Source of the DNA: a virus
DNA: 64,000 nucleotides
Virus record (IMG/VR): IMGVR_UViG_3300028559_000029
Span: 1-64,000 of that record
Direction: 5' to 3' (one strand)
Part shown: piece by piece, positions 1-8,038 of the stretch
Layout: each line of letters starts with the position of its first letter
How positions within the stretch are numbered: the stretch's first letter is position 1
Notes under the pieces: model-generated
The model's input: only the letters and a program-made list of their open reading frames with translations
What the model was told of the DNA's origin: nothing
Databases searched by the model: none
Made by a program: the position numbers and the translations under genes

Positions 1-2
1 CG

Positions 3-359
3 TTTATATTAGGTTCTAATATAACAGCATCACAACCAAATTATACATATGTTAATAATTTAAGTTCACAAAATAGTATTAATGCTAGTATTATAAGTTC
101 TACAAGTGGAAATTCAAATCAATGGAATTTTGCTTATTCAAACCAAACAAATTTTCTTCCTTTAAGTGGCGGATCTATGACTGGTTCATTAACAGTAGTA
201 GGAAATATTTCAGCAACACAAAATTATTTTTCTGGAACTAATAAATCAGTATTTACACCACAAACAACTACAGTCGGTGTTAGTGCAATAAGTAATATTG
301 TTGCTGTATCGGTTTTACCAGTAACACCAGATCCTTCAACATTGTATATTGTGATATAA
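3..359 (+). CDS. Tail fibre or tail-associated structural protein, C-terminal end (partial)
   Basis: The reading frame is already open at the left edge and stops at 357-359, so only the last 118 codons are present. It contains the motif LPLSGGSMTGSLTVVGNISA, which follows the LxLSGGxMTGxLxVxGNIxA pattern that recurs in phage tail-fibre and other trimeric receptor-binding proteins, where it precedes a beta-rich shaft segment. The end is rich in Ser, Thr, Val and Ala, as is usual for fibre tips. Its stop codon overlaps the ATG of the next gene (TAATG), so the two are probably translated together as part of the host-recognition module. The specific T4 equivalent cannot be assigned from this fragment. 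Confidence 0.7.
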   Translation, partial: FILGSNITASQPNYTYVNNLSSQNSINASIISSTSGNSNQWNFAYSNQTNFLPLSGGSMTGSLTVVGNISATQNYFSGTNKSVFTPQTTTVGVSAISNIVAVSVLPVTPDPSTLYIVI

Positions 360-1774
360 TGGAACTTATAAGCGCAACAGATTTACAATTTAATTCTAGA
401 CCAGTTATGGAAGCTTGGTTGGGAAATAACTTGATTTGGGGTAGAGGAGTTATTTGGACTGGTTTAGGACTTGATAATAATTGGAGTAATACCAGCAATT
501 GGTATGAAGCAAAAGTACCTCCAACGTTTTCATCAATTCAATTTACAGGAACAACGAGACTGTCTACTTATAATGACTTTTCTATAGATAGACCAGTTAA
601 TGACATAACATTTAATGCTAGTTCTGGATCATTTCAATTGTCAGGAAATAGATTTATTTTAAGCACTGGAGGAATTACAAACAATTCTGTAAATGCACAA
701 ACAATTAATAATGATATTAAATTGAGTTCGGGAGAAACCTATATAAATTGTAATACAGGAGACATAACATTTAATGGTCTTTTATCAGGTTCAGTTTCAA
801 TTGTTAAAACCGGAAACCGCAAAGCAAATATTAGTGCAGCTAGAACTATATCTACTGGCTCTGTGACCATAAGTGCAGGAACATTACAGTTTGACAATCT
901 TACTACAAATGGAGGAGGAGATATTGTTGGTCCAACTCCAACGATATACAATTTAAGCGGTAATGGAGCATCTTTAAATTTAAATACAAACATCTTCGGT
1001 TCCGGAAACAAAATTTCCTTTGCTGGAAAAACCATCAATTTTAGCTCACTTGGAAATCAAACGGTTGCTCTTACTGGAAACATTCTGTGCAATAACTCTA
1101 CGTTTAAAACAAACGGCGGAGCAAAAAATTATATTACTGGGCCTTTAGCATCCGGAACAAATTACTTTAATGCTCAATTTTCTACAATAACATATAATAT
1201 AGCTGATGGGACAGATGAGGTGGATTTAGAAATTAGTGCTTTTATGTATTTTCAAAAACCCATGAAAACAGGAACGGGTAAATTATCAATCGTTGCTCCT
1301 TATGCTACAAATATAGCTGGTCCGTTAACAATTTCAGCTGGGACATTTGATGTAGGTGGAACATGTAATTTTCAAACAAATTTTAGTAATGGGGATAATA
1401 CGATTAACAATAATGGAACACTTTCTTACTCTTCGAGCGTTAATTCAAATTGTTCTAATCATGCAATCAGCGGAACAGGCAATTTAATAAAGAGCGGAAC
1501 ATCGACAGTGACTCTGAGTGCTGATAGATGTTCTTATATAGGCTCTACTTCAATTCTTAACGGAAGTATCGTAACTACGAAAAACACAGCCACAGCAACA
1601 TTTACTCCAACTACTTTAACTATTAATTTCTCAACTCCTCCTAATATTGGCGATACATTTAGATTTTTTTCTGGTTCGACCATACAATCTTATGCCTCTG
1701 TGTCGCTAATAGGAGCACCAGCAAGAACCGCTAGTTACAATTCCTCGATTTCAACCTTAACAATAGATTCATAA
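359..1774 (+). CDS. Tail-region adhesin with autotransporter-type beta-strand repeats
   Basis: A 471-residue protein, probably virion-associated and surface-binding. Residues around 30-50 carry WTGLGLDNNWSNTSNW, a W-G-...-NWS-...-NW pattern familiar from the start of autotransporter-associated beta-strand repeat proteins of bacteria. Further on there are repeats of the type G-x-I/L-x-K-x-G-x-(x)-T/S-V-x-I/L-S-A-G-T-L/F, for example near residues 140-180, 310-330 and 370-390, suggesting a right-handed parallel beta-helix. Composition is dominated by Asn, Ser, Thr and Gly with almost no charge. No signal peptide or membrane anchor is visible, so secretion like a bacterial autotransporter is not expected. 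It follows a tail-fibre gene with a one-base overlap, so a fibre-tip or receptor-binding role is inferred. Confidence 0.6.
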   Translation: MELISATDLQFNSRPVMEAWLGNNLIWGRGVIWTGLGLDNNWSNTSNWYEAKVPPTFSSIQFTGTTRLSTYNDFSIDRPVNDITFNASSGSFQLSGNRFILSTGGITNNSVNAQTINNDIKLSSGETYINCNTGDITFNGLLSGSVSIVKTGNRKANISAARTISTGSVTISAGTLQFDNLTTNGGGDIVGPTPTIYNLSGNGASLNLNTNIFGSGNKISFAGKTINFSSLGNQTVALTGNILCNNSTFKTNGGAKNYITGPLASGTNYFNAQFSTITYNIADGTDEVDLEISAFMYFQKPMKTGTGKLSIVAPYATNIAGPLTISAGTFDVGGTCNFQTNFSNGDNTINNNGTLSYSSSVNSNCSNHAISGTGNLIKSGTSTVTLSADRCSYIGSTSILNGSIVTTKNTATATFTPTTLTINFSTPPNIGDTFRFFSGSTIQSYASVSLIGAPARTASYNSSISTLTIDS

Positions 1775-1776
1775 TT

Positions 1777-2031
1777 ATGCTAATAGAACCAAATGAACAA
1801 GGATGGTCAACAAGTGACCAAGGACCATGGCAATTAATTTTCAATGATGAATATATTATTAAATTATTTGAAGCTGGATTAGGAACTTCCACCCAAGAAA
1901 AACTTTTTGTGGGTACTAAAGAAGATTGCGAAGCAAAAATATTCGAACTCGGATTGCCACTCGCATGCAGTAATTCGCTTGGAGAAAATTTAGAAGAGAA
2001 TTTAATATATTCTCCTATCCTAGAGGAATAG
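1777..2031 (+). CDS. Small acidic protein of the tail-fibre operon, unknown function
   Basis: An 84-residue protein starting two bases after the stop of the beta-repeat adhesin, on the same strand. It begins with an N-terminal MLIEPNEQGWSTSDQGPWQL and contains two Cys and many Glu. No family is recognised. Small genes directly after phage fibre genes often encode fibre chaperones or tip attachments; here that is only an inference from position. It is the last gene of this rightward group and faces the leftward genes that end at 2126. Confidence 0.45.
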   Translation: MLIEPNEQGWSTSDQGPWQLIFNDEYIIKLFEAGLGTSTQEKLFVGTKEDCEAKIFELGLPLACSNSLGENLEENLIYSPILEE

Positions 2032-2125
2032 CTTTTTAAATATTATTAATTGCTCCTAATCTTTCCTGAGCTTTTAATGGGTATTTAAAAGGCAAACAAA
2101 TTATCATATTCAGCAGTGAATATAA

Positions 2126-2944
2126 TTAGCTAGTATATCCAAAACGTTTTTGATAGTTATAATAAGTTTTATCAATCCAATTACAAATATCTTTACCTAA
2201 AATTTCTTTATAATCTGTATTTAAGGGAATCACTTCATTTCGAATAGTGTGTAGATCACTAGTAAGACCATAAACAGAGTCATCTTCTTTAAGAGACTGC
2301 TCAACGTTTTTAAAATTATGTTGAAATGATTCTAATTCAAGATAATTGTAAATTTTATTGAGTTCTTGTCGAGGATTGTTTGTTAAATCTTCTGCTCTGA
2401 TGTATAAAACCTCTTTATTAATGCCTTCTAGAAAACATTGTTCTAAACGCTCTAGTGCAAGTCCCACTGGGGGAGATGCAAACCATGAATCCACTCTTTT
2501 TGCTGTGTTTGTACCAGACATTTCCGCATGATTTTGAATTGTTTGGTGATTTTCTTGGTTTTTACGATAAATCTTTTCCATGGATGAAATAATACTCTTT
2601 AAGTTTCTTATCATGCATATCATTTTAGGTTTATATGGCATAAATGCCTCAAACCATTTATAATGAATAGTACCACCTCTTGTTTTTATGCAAATATTAG
2701 ATTTTTCTGAATATGAACTTGCATATCCTTCTAAACCACCCCAACAAAACCCTCTCCATGCCTTAATAGCTAAATCTTTATCAATAGCCTTAACTTCTGG
2801 AGAATTTGTAAAATTCATTCTAGCTCCATAGAGATATTCAAGAACTGGATCTGTAGGAGTTGCTGTTATTGTTGGATTTTGATTAAGAATGCATTGAAGA
2901 AGCGTTGACATGCTTCTTGGCATTGAAGAATTGAAAAATATCAT
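2126..2944 (-). CDS. Sulfotransferase-family protein
   Basis: A 272-residue protein of the PAPS-dependent sulfotransferase fold. The N-terminus FFNSSMPRSMSTLLQCILN matches the 5'-phosphosulfate-binding loop (strand, then P/S-R-S-x-S-T-L-L). Around residue 108, MICMIRNLKSIISSMEKIYR matches the 3'-phosphate-binding strand and helix (R-N/D-x3-...-S). Family enzymes move sulfate from PAPS to a hydroxyl of a sugar, peptide or small molecule; the acceptor cannot be read here. It lies three bases after the GT9-like glycosyltransferase gene, and this pairing suggests sulfation of a glycan. It is last in a six-gene leftward unit with a late-type promoter, so expression late in infection is inferred. 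Confidence 0.75.
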   Translation of the reverse strand: MIFFNSSMPRSMSTLLQCILNQNPTITATPTDPVLEYLYGARMNFTNSPEVKAIDKDLAIKAWRGFCWGGLEGYASSYSEKSNICIKTRGGTIHYKWFEAFMPYKPKMICMIRNLKSIISSMEKIYRKNQENHQTIQNHAEMSGTNTAKRVDSWFASPPVGLALERLEQCFLEGINKEVLYIRAEDLTNNPRQELNKIYNYLELESFQHNFKNVEQSLKEDDSVYGLTSDLHTIRNEVIPLNTDYKEILGKDICNWIDKTYYNYQKRFGYTS

Positions 2945-2947
2945 GTA

Positions 2948-3877
2948 TTAAAATATAATAGAGTGATTCATATTAAAAAGCAACTCATTTTTTGAACCTA
3001 AAATAGATTCTATAAACATATTTTTGTCAAATAGTTTATTAATATCGTTATATGGACATTCATGCAGTCTGCCACCTGTCCAATCATCAGATTCTAAGTA
3101 CGAATCTATTTTATGACGAAATAATTCTTCTTTATCTACTACAATATTTGTATGAATTTCATGTCCAAATACTTTTGGGGAGTTTGATATCCAACCAACA
3201 GTAGCATTTTTATTTAAAGCTGCTGCTGCATGTTGAGTAAATGAATCTATACATAAAAATTTGTCTGATAATGCAATATAACAGAACAAATTTCTAAAAT
3301 TATCTGTTATTGGAATGGTATTTTGAATATTTTGTTGATTTTCTCTCTTAATATGAAGTATTTTATAAAATTTATCTTTAATAGAATCAACAATTTCTGC
3401 TGTAAATGATATTGGAAGATCTCTAGACCAAGAATATGGTATTTTTTGATTTTCAGCACCTCCCGAAGATTGAATTGTGAGTATTGGACCTTGCTTATTT
3501 AAAATATTTTGAACAAACATCAACTCTCTTTCAGTTAGAAAGAGTTCTGGTTTAATAGAAATACATGTAATATTGAATATATCACACCAAATTTCTGCTA
3601 AATGTTTTTTTCTATATAAAAGATCTCCAGAATGATACGGTTCCATTCTGAATATTTTAGAATTTTTGTTTTTTATGTAATCATCATAGAAATATGGAAT
3701 ATTTCCAAATTTATATACTCTAAAAACATTAGGATTGTGTAAAAATACCTCTGGATATGAGGTTACAACTATTAATTCATGTTCTGGATATGCAGATTTT
3801 ATAGATTTTACTACAGAAGTTGCGATTATAGACTTTCCACAACCTCCATCAATGTGAAAAATTGAATATTGTTTCAT
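2948..3877 (-). CDS. Glycosyltransferase, family 9 (heptosyltransferase)-like, GT-B fold
   Basis: A 309-residue protein resembling ADP-heptose:LPS heptosyltransferases and related GT9 enzymes. The N-terminal half has the typical opening with a Gly-rich loop (HIDGGCGKSIIATSVVKSIK) and then alternating strands and helices such as ELIVVTSYPEVFLHNPNV. The C-terminal half has the nucleotide-sugar region: ILTIQSSGG near residue 132 and a late segment with CIDSFTQHAAAALNKNATVGW, which corresponds to the GT9 'D-(S/T)-x2-x-H-x-A-A-A-L' motif. It sits between an unknown gene and the sulfotransferase gene, three bases apart. Substrate is unknown. The Gly-Lys-Ser in the first loop looks like a P-loop but is not in a Walker A context. 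Confidence 0.65.
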   Translation of the reverse strand: MKQYSIFHIDGGCGKSIIATSVVKSIKSAYPEHELIVVTSYPEVFLHNPNVFRVYKFGNIPYFYDDYIKNKNSKIFRMEPYHSGDLLYRKKHLAEIWCDIFNITCISIKPELFLTERELMFVQNILNKQGPILTIQSSGGAENQKIPYSWSRDLPISFTAEIVDSIKDKFYKILHIKRENQQNIQNTIPITDNFRNLFCYIALSDKFLCIDSFTQHAAAALNKNATVGWISNSPKVFGHEIHTNIVVDKEELFRHKIDSYLESDDWTGGRLHECPYNDINKLFDKNMFIESILGSKNELLFNMNHSIIF

Positions 3878-3880
3878 ATT

Positions 3881-4360
3881 TTAGTTAAAGTACTTTGAAA
3901 AAAACTCCATATCATCACCATTTGGAATTCCTACTTTTATATTTTTATAATATCCTTCGATATTATTAAATAAAGAATTATTATTAATTTCTTTAAAATA
4001 TTTTGTCTTCTTTTTTATTATATTTTTTACAATATTACCAAATTCATTATGATTTATAAAATATTTAGAATATTCATAAGATAGAGAAGTGTCTTTTTTA
4101 TATATTGTAAATATTTTAATATTTAAATCCTTAAAAATTATAATAAAGGTTTCTAAGAGCTTGTCAAGTTCTTTTTCTAGAAAAAATTTAAAATATTTCT
4201 CTTTCTGAGTAATTTTTTTGTCTTTTAGAAGATCCCATTCTTCAAAATCTCTTATAATATTATTAGCAATAATAGGAAGATATTCGTAAATTGGAAATAT
4301 TATAACTCTTTGAGAGATATAATATATTAAAAAATCTTTAATCTTTAATTTTTCGGACAT
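3881..4360 (-). CDS. Unknown protein, Lys/Ile/Phe-rich
   Basis: A 159-residue protein with no recognised domain. It is rich in Lys, Ile, Phe and Tyr and predicted mainly helical. Its start overlaps the end of the zinc-binding gene upstream by 23 bases and it ends three bases before the GT9-like gene, so it is translated as part of the same leftward operon. Its tail (NIKVGIPNGDDMEFFSKYF) loosely resembles the tail of the GIY-YIG protein encoded two genes upstream (NVRIGTPPKDILNNFTKYT), which might be a shared C-terminal module; the rest of the protein lacks GIY-YIG motifs. Confidence 0.55.
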   Translation of the reverse strand: MSEKLKIKDFLIYYISQRVIIFPIYEYLPIIANNIIRDFEEWDLLKDKKITQKEKYFKFFLEKELDKLLETFIIIFKDLNIKIFTIYKKDTSLSYEYSKYFINHNEFGNIVKNIIKKKTKYFKEINNNSLFNNIEGYYKNIKVGIPNGDDMEFFSKYFN

Positions 4361-4898
4361 CTATACTGATTATAGCATCCATTACGACTTTTTCAACAAT
4401 TTCTTGAGGTAATTCCAGAGAAGCTTCGGAAACTGTTTTTGAAAATTCTTCCAATTGTTTTCTGAATTTGTTTTTAAAATCTACCGTTTTTATAAGTTGA
4501 GTCTTATCAAGCTTTCCGTAAGATGGCGATTCCTGTAGACAGAACGCCTCTAATAGAGGTTCTGTTGCAGAAGCAATGATGGAAGCCATTCTTTTGTACA
4601 ATCGATCTAGAGGAGACTTGTATATGTTGTTTTCCGAAAGTAATGAACTAGCCATATTCAAAATATATGTCAAAACAGCTGCCTTTTCAGTTTTAATGGC
4701 AGATCTATTTAAAAATTCCGGACCCTTAACATGAACATTTCCATATGGATTGAACATGCAACCACTTCCAAGTGATTCAGATCCACAATATATACATTTT
4801 TTAGGAGCATCCATATGAACATGGGTATCGGTTGGGGAATACATACAACCCTTTCCATAACTTTCTGAGCCACAATAAATGCAAGATGTTCTATTCAT
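4338..4898 (-). CDS. Protein with duplicated Cys-rich (zinc-binding) motifs
   Basis: A 186-residue protein whose first 55 residues hold two copies of a module C-I-Y-C-G-S-E-S-x-G-x-G-C-M followed by a conserved HVH/VHV segment. Each copy supplies three Cys and one or two His, suitable for a structural zinc. The remaining 130 residues are helical and not recognised. It overlaps the GIY-YIG gene upstream by four bases (ATGA) and the next gene downstream by 23 bases, so it belongs to the tightly coupled late-type operon. A DNA- or protein-binding role would be the usual guess for such modules, but nothing in the sequence settles it. Confidence 0.6.
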   Translation of the reverse strand: MNRTSCIYCGSESYGKGCMYSPTDTHVHMDAPKKCIYCGSESLGSGCMFNPYGNVHVKGPEFLNRSAIKTEKAAVLTYILNMASSLLSENNIYKSPLDRLYKRMASIIASATEPLLEAFCLQESPSYGKLDKTQLIKTVDFKNKFRKQLEEFSKTVSEASLELPQEIVEKVVMDAIISIDVRKIKD

Positions 4899-5329
4899 TT
4901 TGTATATTTAGTAAAATTGTTTAAAATGTCTTTAGGAGGAGTGCCTATTCTCACATTAATTATTCCATTATAGTAATCATCTCGTAATAAAACATTTTCT
5001 TCTATTTGTTTTTTTATCTCCTCATAAGCTAATTCCCACTTAGAACCACATGTTTTTAAAATTTTAAATGAAAATTTTTCTTTTCCATAAATTTTAATAT
5101 CTTCATTTAGATCATTTGAAGAACTGGTGTATGACTTCCAATCTGAAGGTTTAAAATCAATTCGATTTCTTTTTTGTCCTTTTAAAGGTTTTCTTTTAAT
5201 TCTAGAAATACATTGTTTTTTTCCAATATATTTTTTATTTGTGACGTTATTAATAATTAAATATATAAATCCAAATGTTTTTTCTTCCAGATTTACATTT
5301 TCCTCTAAAATCCAATGTCCAGAATCCAT
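4895..5329 (-). CDS. GIY-YIG family endonuclease
   Basis: A 144-residue protein with the GIY-YIG nuclease core near the N-terminus: GFIYLIINNVTNKKYIGKKQ (residues about 20-39) contains the 'IYL' and 'KYIGKK' halves of the signature, followed by a positively charged stretch and an Arg that may be the catalytic one. GIY-YIG enzymes of this size in T4-like phages include free-standing Seg-type homing endonucleases and phage-encoded nucleases of unknown target. No intron or intein is adjacent. The start codon overlaps the stop of the upstream gene by one base, so it is carried inside a functional operon rather than as an isolated insertion. Confidence 0.75.
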   Translation of the reverse strand: MDSGHWILEENVNLEEKTFGFIYLIINNVTNKKYIGKKQCISRIKRKPLKGQKRNRIDFKPSDWKSYTSSSNDLNEDIKIYGKEKFSFKILKTCGSKWELAYEEIKKQIEENVLLRDDYYNGIINVRIGTPPKDILNNFTKYTK

Positions 5330-5592
5330 TACATATCCTTTCTAGAAAGTTTTCTACGAATCAATAATGGTTTTTTATTTTTCTTTTTTGATTTTTTTTT
5401 GTTTTTAGTTTTTAATGGCAAGTAACCTCCAAATATATTACGACCATCACCAGTAGCTATAGAATCTCCACTATTTACATTTGTAGGTGGATTATATGAA
5501 GCTTGTTGCGGAGTTCCAAATGCTCCTCCATCACCTGCACTATTCATATTTTCTAAAATAGTATTAACTAATATTTGAAATTTCTTAAACAT
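5329..5592 (-). CDS. Small basic-tailed protein, first gene of the leftward late operon
   Basis: An 87-residue protein with a Gly/Asn/Ser-rich middle (GDGGAFGTPQQASYNPPTN) and a very basic C-terminus made largely of Lys (residues 62-84). No family is recognised with confidence. The basic tail suggests binding to nucleic acid or to an acidic partner. The ATG lies exactly 12 nt after the start of a TAAATAT late-type element, so this gene opens the 5592-2126 transcription unit and its mRNA is probably leaderless. Confidence 0.6.
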   Translation of the reverse strand: MFKKFQILVNTILENMNSAGDGGAFGTPQQASYNPPTNVNSGDSIATGDGRNIFGGYLPLKTKNKKKSKKKNKKPLLIRRKLSRKDM

Positions 5593-5597
5593 ATGTT

Positions 5598-5617
5598 ATA
5601 TTTAAAAAATACTTATA
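5598..5617 (-). promoter_or_regulatory. Late-type promoter element(s) for the 5592-2126 unit
   Basis: On the minus strand, TAAATAT (5604-5598) starts exactly 12 nt before the ATG at 5592. A second element, TATAAGTAT (5617-5609), lies just upstream. Both resemble the T4 late promoter TATAAATA. The same TAA(A/G)TAT element stands 12 nt before the ATG of five other late genes in this window. The intergenic space is only 28 bp and is shared with the divergent uvsY gene, whose own promoter must overlap it. Confidence 0.55.
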
Positions 5618-5620
5618 AAG

Positions 5621-6013
5621 ATGTTTGAGGAATTTAACAAAGAATTACAAGAAGATACTAAAATAGATCAAATAAATCTTTTAGACAAACAAATGATGCT
5701 ACCTGCAATTCGACATAAGTGGGTTGCTCGTTTGATCGAATATAAAAGAAAATTGAATTCTTTGAATAGAAAGAAAAAAACATTAAAGGACTCTGTGTTG
5801 GATTCTTTAAGAAAAAAGGGAATTCCAACAGGTATTCCCAAAGCAAGCCTTGATAGCAAAATAAATTCTTCAGATGTTGTTTTAAAGATTCAAGAAGATA
5901 TAGAAGAAGTTGAAATCATAATTGAATATTTGGAAAAAGTTGAACTGATATTCAGAAGCATGACCTATGATTTAAAAAATATTGTCGAAATAACAAAGCT
6001 CGAAACAACCTAA
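5621..6013 (+). CDS. uvsY: UvsY-like recombination mediator
   Basis: A 130-residue helical, charged protein close in length to T4 UvsY (137 residues). As in UvsY it begins with a short ELQEDTKID-type motif, then has a basic helix around residues 30-60 (KWVARLIEYKRKLNSLNRKKK), and ends with a helical region containing EYLEKVELIFRSMTYDLKNIVE. UvsY loads the UvsX recombinase onto gp32-covered single-stranded DNA. The stop overlaps the start of the uvsW-like gene (TAATG), matching the uvsY-uvsW neighbourhood of T4. The assignment rests on size, pattern and synteny rather than on a strong motif, since this family is poorly conserved. Confidence 0.75.
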   Translation: MFEEFNKELQEDTKIDQINLLDKQMMLPAIRHKWVARLIEYKRKLNSLNRKKKTLKDSVLDSLRKKGIPTGIPKASLDSKINSSDVVLKIQEDIEEVEIIIEYLEKVELIFRSMTYDLKNIVEITKLETT

Positions 6014-7428
6014 TGATAGAACTTTCTCTAATAAAAAACAGTGGTCAGATAATTGCGGATAATGACGCTTTAAGTCTACTGAGAGAAAATTTTTCCATAG
6101 CAAATCCTGCTTTTAGAAAAAATGTTCCGTATGTTTCTAGTAGACTGTATTCGATAACTCCTAGCGGAAAGTTTGAGGTGGGTTTATTAGGTGAAATTAT
6201 AAAATATCTTGAATATTCTAACTATCAATACGGTGTTTCCAAGGATTTAAAAAAAGAATTTTCATGTGGATTTGAAACTCCAATCATAAAGAAACTTTCT
6301 ATAGACTATCGAGACTATCAGGAGCAATCTATAACAGCAGCAATCAAACAAGGGAGGGGGGTAACAATCATTCCTACCGCTGGAGGAAAGACATTGATAT
6401 GTGCAGGGTTGATTGAGAGTTTTAGAGAGACTACGAATGATCCAGATGCCTTAGTGTTAGTTACTGTACCCTCTATACAGTTGGTAGAACAGACGGCAGA
6501 TGATTTTATTTCCTACGGTTTAACAAAAGTAACCAAATGGTCAGGTAATAACAAACTTGATGTCACTGCAAACATAATTGTTGCAGGTACTCAGTTCTTA
6601 TTAAGCGAAAAAACTAATTTGTCCATATTAGCAGATGTAAAGTTGTTGATAAAAGATGAATGTCATTCACTAAAAAAAGGCAATGAAATCAATAAAATTT
6701 TAAAATTGTTAAAAACCCCTTATAAATTTGGATTTACGGGTACAATGCCTACATGCAAAATAGATCAGTGGAATATTATAGGCAAATTAGGACCAATAAC
6801 CTTTGAACAAAAGACTCAAACGCTTAAAAACCAACAATATATTTCTAATTTTAAAATTGTTATACTAAATGTACAACATACCGCACAACCAAAACAAGCA
6901 ACTTCATTGAATCCTACTGCTTCTTATGAAAATGAATTAGAATTTATCATTAATAGCGAAAGAAGAAATCAAATTATCTGTAAATTAGCAGATAAATTGA
7001 CAAATAACACTCTTATAATGGTTGATAGGCTAGCACATGGAGAAATTTTAGAAAGTATGATGAAAGAAATTTCTAAAGATAAAACCCCTATATATTTTAT
7101 TAGAGGATCTACAGAGATGCAAGATCGTGAAGAGATAAGATCTCTCATGAATGAACGAAATGATATCATTATTATAGCCATTTCAAAAATTTTTAGCACG
7201 GGAATCAATATTCCAAATCTTCACAACATTATTTTTGCTTCAGCAGGAAAGGCAAAGATAAAAATTATGCAATCCATCGGAAGAGCACTGAGATTGCACC
7301 CAACCAAAAAAATGGCAAACATATTTGATATTTCGGATAATACAAAATATGCAAAATTGCATTTAATAGAAAGAAAAAAAATATACAACACAGAAAATTA
7401 TGAATACACGGAAAAAAAAATATCGTAA
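6013..7428 (+). CDS. uvsW: UvsW-like superfamily 2 DNA helicase
   Basis: A 471-residue SF2 helicase. Walker A is GRGVTIIPTAGGKT (about residues 114-127), motif II is DECH (about 215), motif III is FTGTMP (about 240), and the second RecA-like domain has FIRGST and motif VI QSIGRALRLHP (about 420). The N-terminal 80 residues match the small accessory domain of T4 UvsW. UvsW unwinds branched DNA and R-loops and reverses forks, which in T4 moves replication from origin- to recombination-dependent. It is somewhat shorter than the T4 protein. It overlaps the sigma factor gene downstream by 29 bases. Confidence 0.9.
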   Translation: MIELSLIKNSGQIIADNDALSLLRENFSIANPAFRKNVPYVSSRLYSITPSGKFEVGLLGEIIKYLEYSNYQYGVSKDLKKEFSCGFETPIIKKLSIDYRDYQEQSITAAIKQGRGVTIIPTAGGKTLICAGLIESFRETTNDPDALVLVTVPSIQLVEQTADDFISYGLTKVTKWSGNNKLDVTANIIVAGTQFLLSEKTNLSILADVKLLIKDECHSLKKGNEINKILKLLKTPYKFGFTGTMPTCKIDQWNIIGKLGPITFEQKTQTLKNQQYISNFKIVILNVQHTAQPKQATSLNPTASYENELEFIINSERRNQIICKLADKLTNNTLIMVDRLAHGEILESMMKEISKDKTPIYFIRGSTEMQDREEIRSLMNERNDIIIIAISKIFSTGINIPNLHNIIFASAGKAKIKIMQSIGRALRLHPTKKMANIFDISDNTKYAKLHLIERKKIYNTENYEYTEKKIS

Positions 7429-8038
7429 AGCAAAAGCACTAAAAAATGATGATTTCATCGAATACTCGGAAGAAGAAGCTGAGTATTTAGGGTTAGATTT
7501 AAAAAAAGAAAATGATGATTCTGACGAAGATCGATTAGATGATGATGAAATTGTTAGTAAAGATGAAGATGATGAAGAGGTAGAGATCAAAATTGATTAT
7601 GATAAAAAACCTAAGAATAAAAAAAAGGCAGATAAAGAAAAGTTTTATGTAGATCCAAAAAATTTTGATACTAAAATTTTGGAATATTATGAAAGTGGAG
7701 TACTTTCTGATGAATTAGCGGAGATGGTTAGCAAGATCGCTCACAAACTAAGTTATGCTCCTAATTTTATAAATTATTCATACCGAGAAGAGATGGTAGG
7801 AGATGGTGTTATCAGAATGTTTAAAGCATTGATGTCTAAAAAATATAATCATGCAAAAGGAACAAATCCTTTTTCATATTTTACAAGAATTGCATTCAAT
7901 GCATTTAGAAATAGAATTAAAAAGGAAAAACACATACACGAAACACATGAAAAATACAAAAATGAATTTTTAATGTTTTCTGAAGGCTATAATAATCTTG
8001 TAAAAAATAATAAGACAAATAATATCAATAGAGAATGA
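7400..8038 (+). CDS. 55: gp55-like late-transcription sigma factor
   Basis: A 212-residue sigma-70-like protein related to T4 gp55. The conserved core lies at residues 90-185: SYREEMVGDGVIRMFKAL, then NPFSYFTRIAFNAFRNRIKKEK, which correspond to the sigma region 2 segments of gp55. It directs host RNA polymerase to TATAAATA-type late promoters. Odd points are an N-terminal extension of about 75 residues that is first basic and then strongly acidic (residues 35-60), and a C-terminal tail of Asn and Lys that lacks the short hydrophobic-acidic clamp-binding motif of T4 gp55. It starts inside uvsW and its stop overlaps the gene 47 start (ATGA). Confidence 0.85.
   Translation: MNTRKKKYRKAKALKNDDFIEYSEEEAEYLGLDLKKENDDSDEDRLDDDEIVSKDEDDEEVEIKIDYDKKPKNKKKADKEKFYVDPKNFDTKILEYYESGVLSDELAEMVSKIAHKLSYAPNFINYSYREEMVGDGVIRMFKALMSKKYNHAKGTNPFSYFTRIAFNAFRNRIKKEKHIHETHEKYKNEFLMFSEGYNNLVKNNKTNNINRE

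Noticed and set aside
2071-2091. Inverted repeat CTTTTAA / TTAAAAG between the convergent genes at 2031 and 2126 as a terminator
   Set aside because: Only 7 bp, AT-only stem and no clear T-run; such repeats are expected by chance in this composition.
3853-3877. GGCGKS in the GT9-like protein as a Walker A P-loop ATPase
   Set aside because: No Walker B follows, and the rest of the protein fits a GT-B glycosyltransferase.
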